From positions 1-5,308 of the forward strand of contig JAFAAT010000322.1 in assembly GCA_023426425.1 (NCBI GenBank): 5,308 bases of DNA, given 5' to 3'. The translations under genes were made by a program, and so were the position numbers. Shown here piece by piece: positions 4,999-5,308 of this stretch. The number at the start of each line of letters is the position of its first letter. Positions within the stretch are counted from its first letter, which is position 1. The notes under the pieces were generated by a model, which saw nothing but the letters and a program-made list of their open reading frames with translations, ran no database searches and had not been told where the DNA came from. The stretch is from Bacteroidota bacterium. GTDB lineage: Bacteria; Bacteroidota; Bacteroidia; Chitinophagales; Chitinophagaceae.

Positions 4999-5308
4999 GT
5001 GCAGCATCCATTTAATACGGAGCAGGAGTTGTTGGCCGAATTGGCAAGAGGAGACAGAAGCGCTACGGAAAGGGTGTATAAACAGCATTCTAAAGTCGTT
5101 ATCCGGTGGATAGTCCAGCAAGGAGGCGAGCAACAGGATGCCGAAGATGTGTTCCAGGAAGCAATGGTAGTGCTGTACGAAAAGTCACAGGATCAGGAAT
5201 TCAGACTCAGGTGCAGAATCGGAACCTATCTCTTTGCTGTCGGAAAATACCTGTGGTATAAAAAACTGCAGGTAGCAGGTAGGCAGCCGGTAAAGCTAAG
5301 TGAATATC
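4999..5308 (+). CDS. ECF-type RNA polymerase sigma factor (sigma-70 family), 3' end missing
   Basis: The frame from GTG 4999 runs open to the window end, giving the first 103 residues of a protein that is usually about 170-200 residues in this family. It begins with a short helix (LLAELARGDRSATERVYKQH, 11-30) typical of sigma region 2.1. This is followed by the region 2.2 core-polymerase-binding helix with the hallmark DAEDVFQEAMVVLYEK (47-62), then a region 2.3-2.4-like stretch with a conserved aromatic pattern (IGTYLFAVGKYLWYKKL, 74-90). Region 4, which reads the -35 box, lies beyond the window. As an ECF sigma factor it would redirect RNA polymerase to a specific regulon, often controlled by an anti-sigma factor encoded next to it; that gene would be downstream and unseen. 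The start uses GTG because the only upstream in-frame codons before a stop are not start codons. Its target genes cannot be told from this window. Confidence 0.88.
   Translation, partial: MQHPFNTEQELLAELARGDRSATERVYKQHSKVVIRWIVQQGGEQQDAEDVFQEAMVVLYEKSQDQEFRLRCRIGTYLFAVGKYLWYKKLQVAGRQPVKLSEY

Noticed and set aside
1..5308. CRISPR array, tRNA or rRNA genes, insertion sequences, attachment sites
   Set aside because: I found no regularly spaced repeats, no clover-leaf-like segment, no transposase motif and no terminal inverted repeats; the window looks like stable chromosomal sequence.

Overview
The window looks like chromosomal DNA of a Bacteroidota bacterium, most likely from the Chitinophagaceae or a related order. 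Three things point there: a PKD-repeat protein with a type IX secretion (T9SS) type B sorting domain, a PorP/SprF outer-membrane protein next to it, and several exact matches to the Bacteroidota -7 promoter element TAnnTTTG combined with an absence of strong Shine-Dalgarno sites. The genus is an inference; no rRNA or marker comparison is possible here.

Layout. Positions 2-823 hold the 3' part of a large secreted PKD-domain protein, followed after 5 bases by a complete PorP/SprF-family gene (829-1851). These two probably form one operon: an exported surface protein and its outer-membrane T9SS partner. A separate gene with its own likely promoter encodes an RprY-like OmpR/PhoB-family response regulator (1916-2617) with no adjacent histidine kinase. 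It ends in a clear hairpin-plus-T-tract terminator (2641-2665). Next is a tight three-gene housekeeping operon: pssA (phosphatidylserine synthase, 2740-3507), purS (small FGAM synthetase subunit, 3510-3761) and rsmI (16S rRNA 2'-O-methyltransferase, 3775-4479). Its likely promoter element lies only 7 bases before the pssA ATG, suggesting a nearly leaderless mRNA.

On the minus strand, converging on rsmI, is a small lipoprotein gene (4808-4593) whose mature part is a Thr/Asp/Glu-rich, base-free tail with five Asp-Thr-Thr motifs. A hairpin at 4542-4569 separates it from rsmI. Diverging from it across 190 bases is the 5' part of an ECF sigma factor gene that starts at GTG 4999 and runs off the window end.

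The genes are mostly known families and I see no new defence, mobile or CRISPR-like system. The points most worth a second look are the lipoprotein's possible O-glycosylation sites, the near-leaderless pssA promoter, the pairing of the PKD protein with PorP, the location of purS away from purQ and purL, and a 12-base direct repeat flanking the sigma-factor promoter element.
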